Source: Bigelowiella natans CCMP2755 (taxonomy: Eukaryota; Cercozoa; Chlorarachniophyceae). Taken from it: DNA of 64,000 nucleotides. Within the stretch, counting starts at the first letter, position 1. Every line of letters starts with the position of its first letter. The position numbers were made by a program, and so were the translations under genes. Location of the stretch: the NCBI GenBank assembly GCA_000320545.1, contig ADNK01000506.1:155452-219451 (forward strand), read 5' to 3'. The notes under the pieces are model-generated. The model saw nothing but the letters and a program-made list of their open reading frames with translations, was not told the origin of the DNA and did no database searches. Shown in pieces: positions 63,901-64,000 of this stretch.

Positions 63901-63937
63901 CTTCGATTTCGTCTTTTTGATTCCTTCTTGTTCTCCT

Positions 63938-63980
<43 letters not shown>
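63938..63980. repeat. CT microsatellite at window end
   Basis: About 20 CT units, similar to the run in intron 1 of the first gene. Confidence 0.9.
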
Positions 63981-63983
<3 letters not shown>

Positions 63984-64000
63984 TCTCCCATGAATCCCGT

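Overview
The window is nuclear DNA from an intron-rich microbial eukaryote. The evidence is spliced genes with GT-AG introns of about 40-300 bp, a Ty3/gypsy-type LTR retrotransposon, microsatellites in almost every intron and intergenic gap, and eukaryotic families (VPS9, PH, UMP-CMP kinase, PPP phosphatase). There are no operons, ribosome binding sites, CRISPR arrays or rRNA genes, and I saw no tRNA. The many short introns and mid-range GC would suit an algal or related protist, but I cannot name the species. I built exon models by hand from reading frame, splice signals and phase. Where phases close across all exons I say so.

Layout from left to right: a 5'-truncated glycosyltransferase-like gene (+, to 3797); a single-exon secreted PPP-family phosphatase (-, 4844-6484); a PH-domain/proline-rich adaptor (+, 7084-10336); an intact 5.7-kb Ty3/gypsy element with identical 325-bp LTRs (10844-16557); a phytanoyl-CoA dioxygenase-like gene (+, 16897-18068); a diaminopimelate-decarboxylase-like fold-III PLP enzyme with a putative presequence (-, 19194-20998); an 11-exon nucleotide-sugar 4,6-dehydratase (+, 21955-24423); an F-box-like/membrane protein (-, 25452-26959); an 11-exon coiled-coil protein (+, 27313-29970); a PH + VPS9 putative Rab5-type GEF (+, 31335-35908); a D-2-hydroxyacid dehydrogenase (-, 36891-39522 and further upstream); a membrane-anchored long coiled-coil protein with an apparent frame break (+, 41474-44981); a poorly resolved membrane-protein locus (-, 46876 to about 49.75 kb or beyond); a 12-exon UMP-CMP kinase (-, 51389-53640); and a large unrecognised multi-exon gene (-, 56263 to about 63.9 kb, 5' end not resolved).

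The genes do not form one pathway. Themes that can be read are nucleotide and nucleotide-sugar supply (UMP-CMP kinase, 4,6-dehydratase) beside a candidate glycosyltransferase, and membrane traffic or signalling (VPS9 GEF, PH adaptor, coiled-coil scaffolds). The most unusual feature is not a gene. The 3' flanks of genes carry islands crowded with short self-complementary words (GCATGC, TGCATGCA, CTAGCTAG, TCTAGA), whereas the divergent 5'-5' gaps look different and largely lack them. The retrotransposon sits inside one of these islands.
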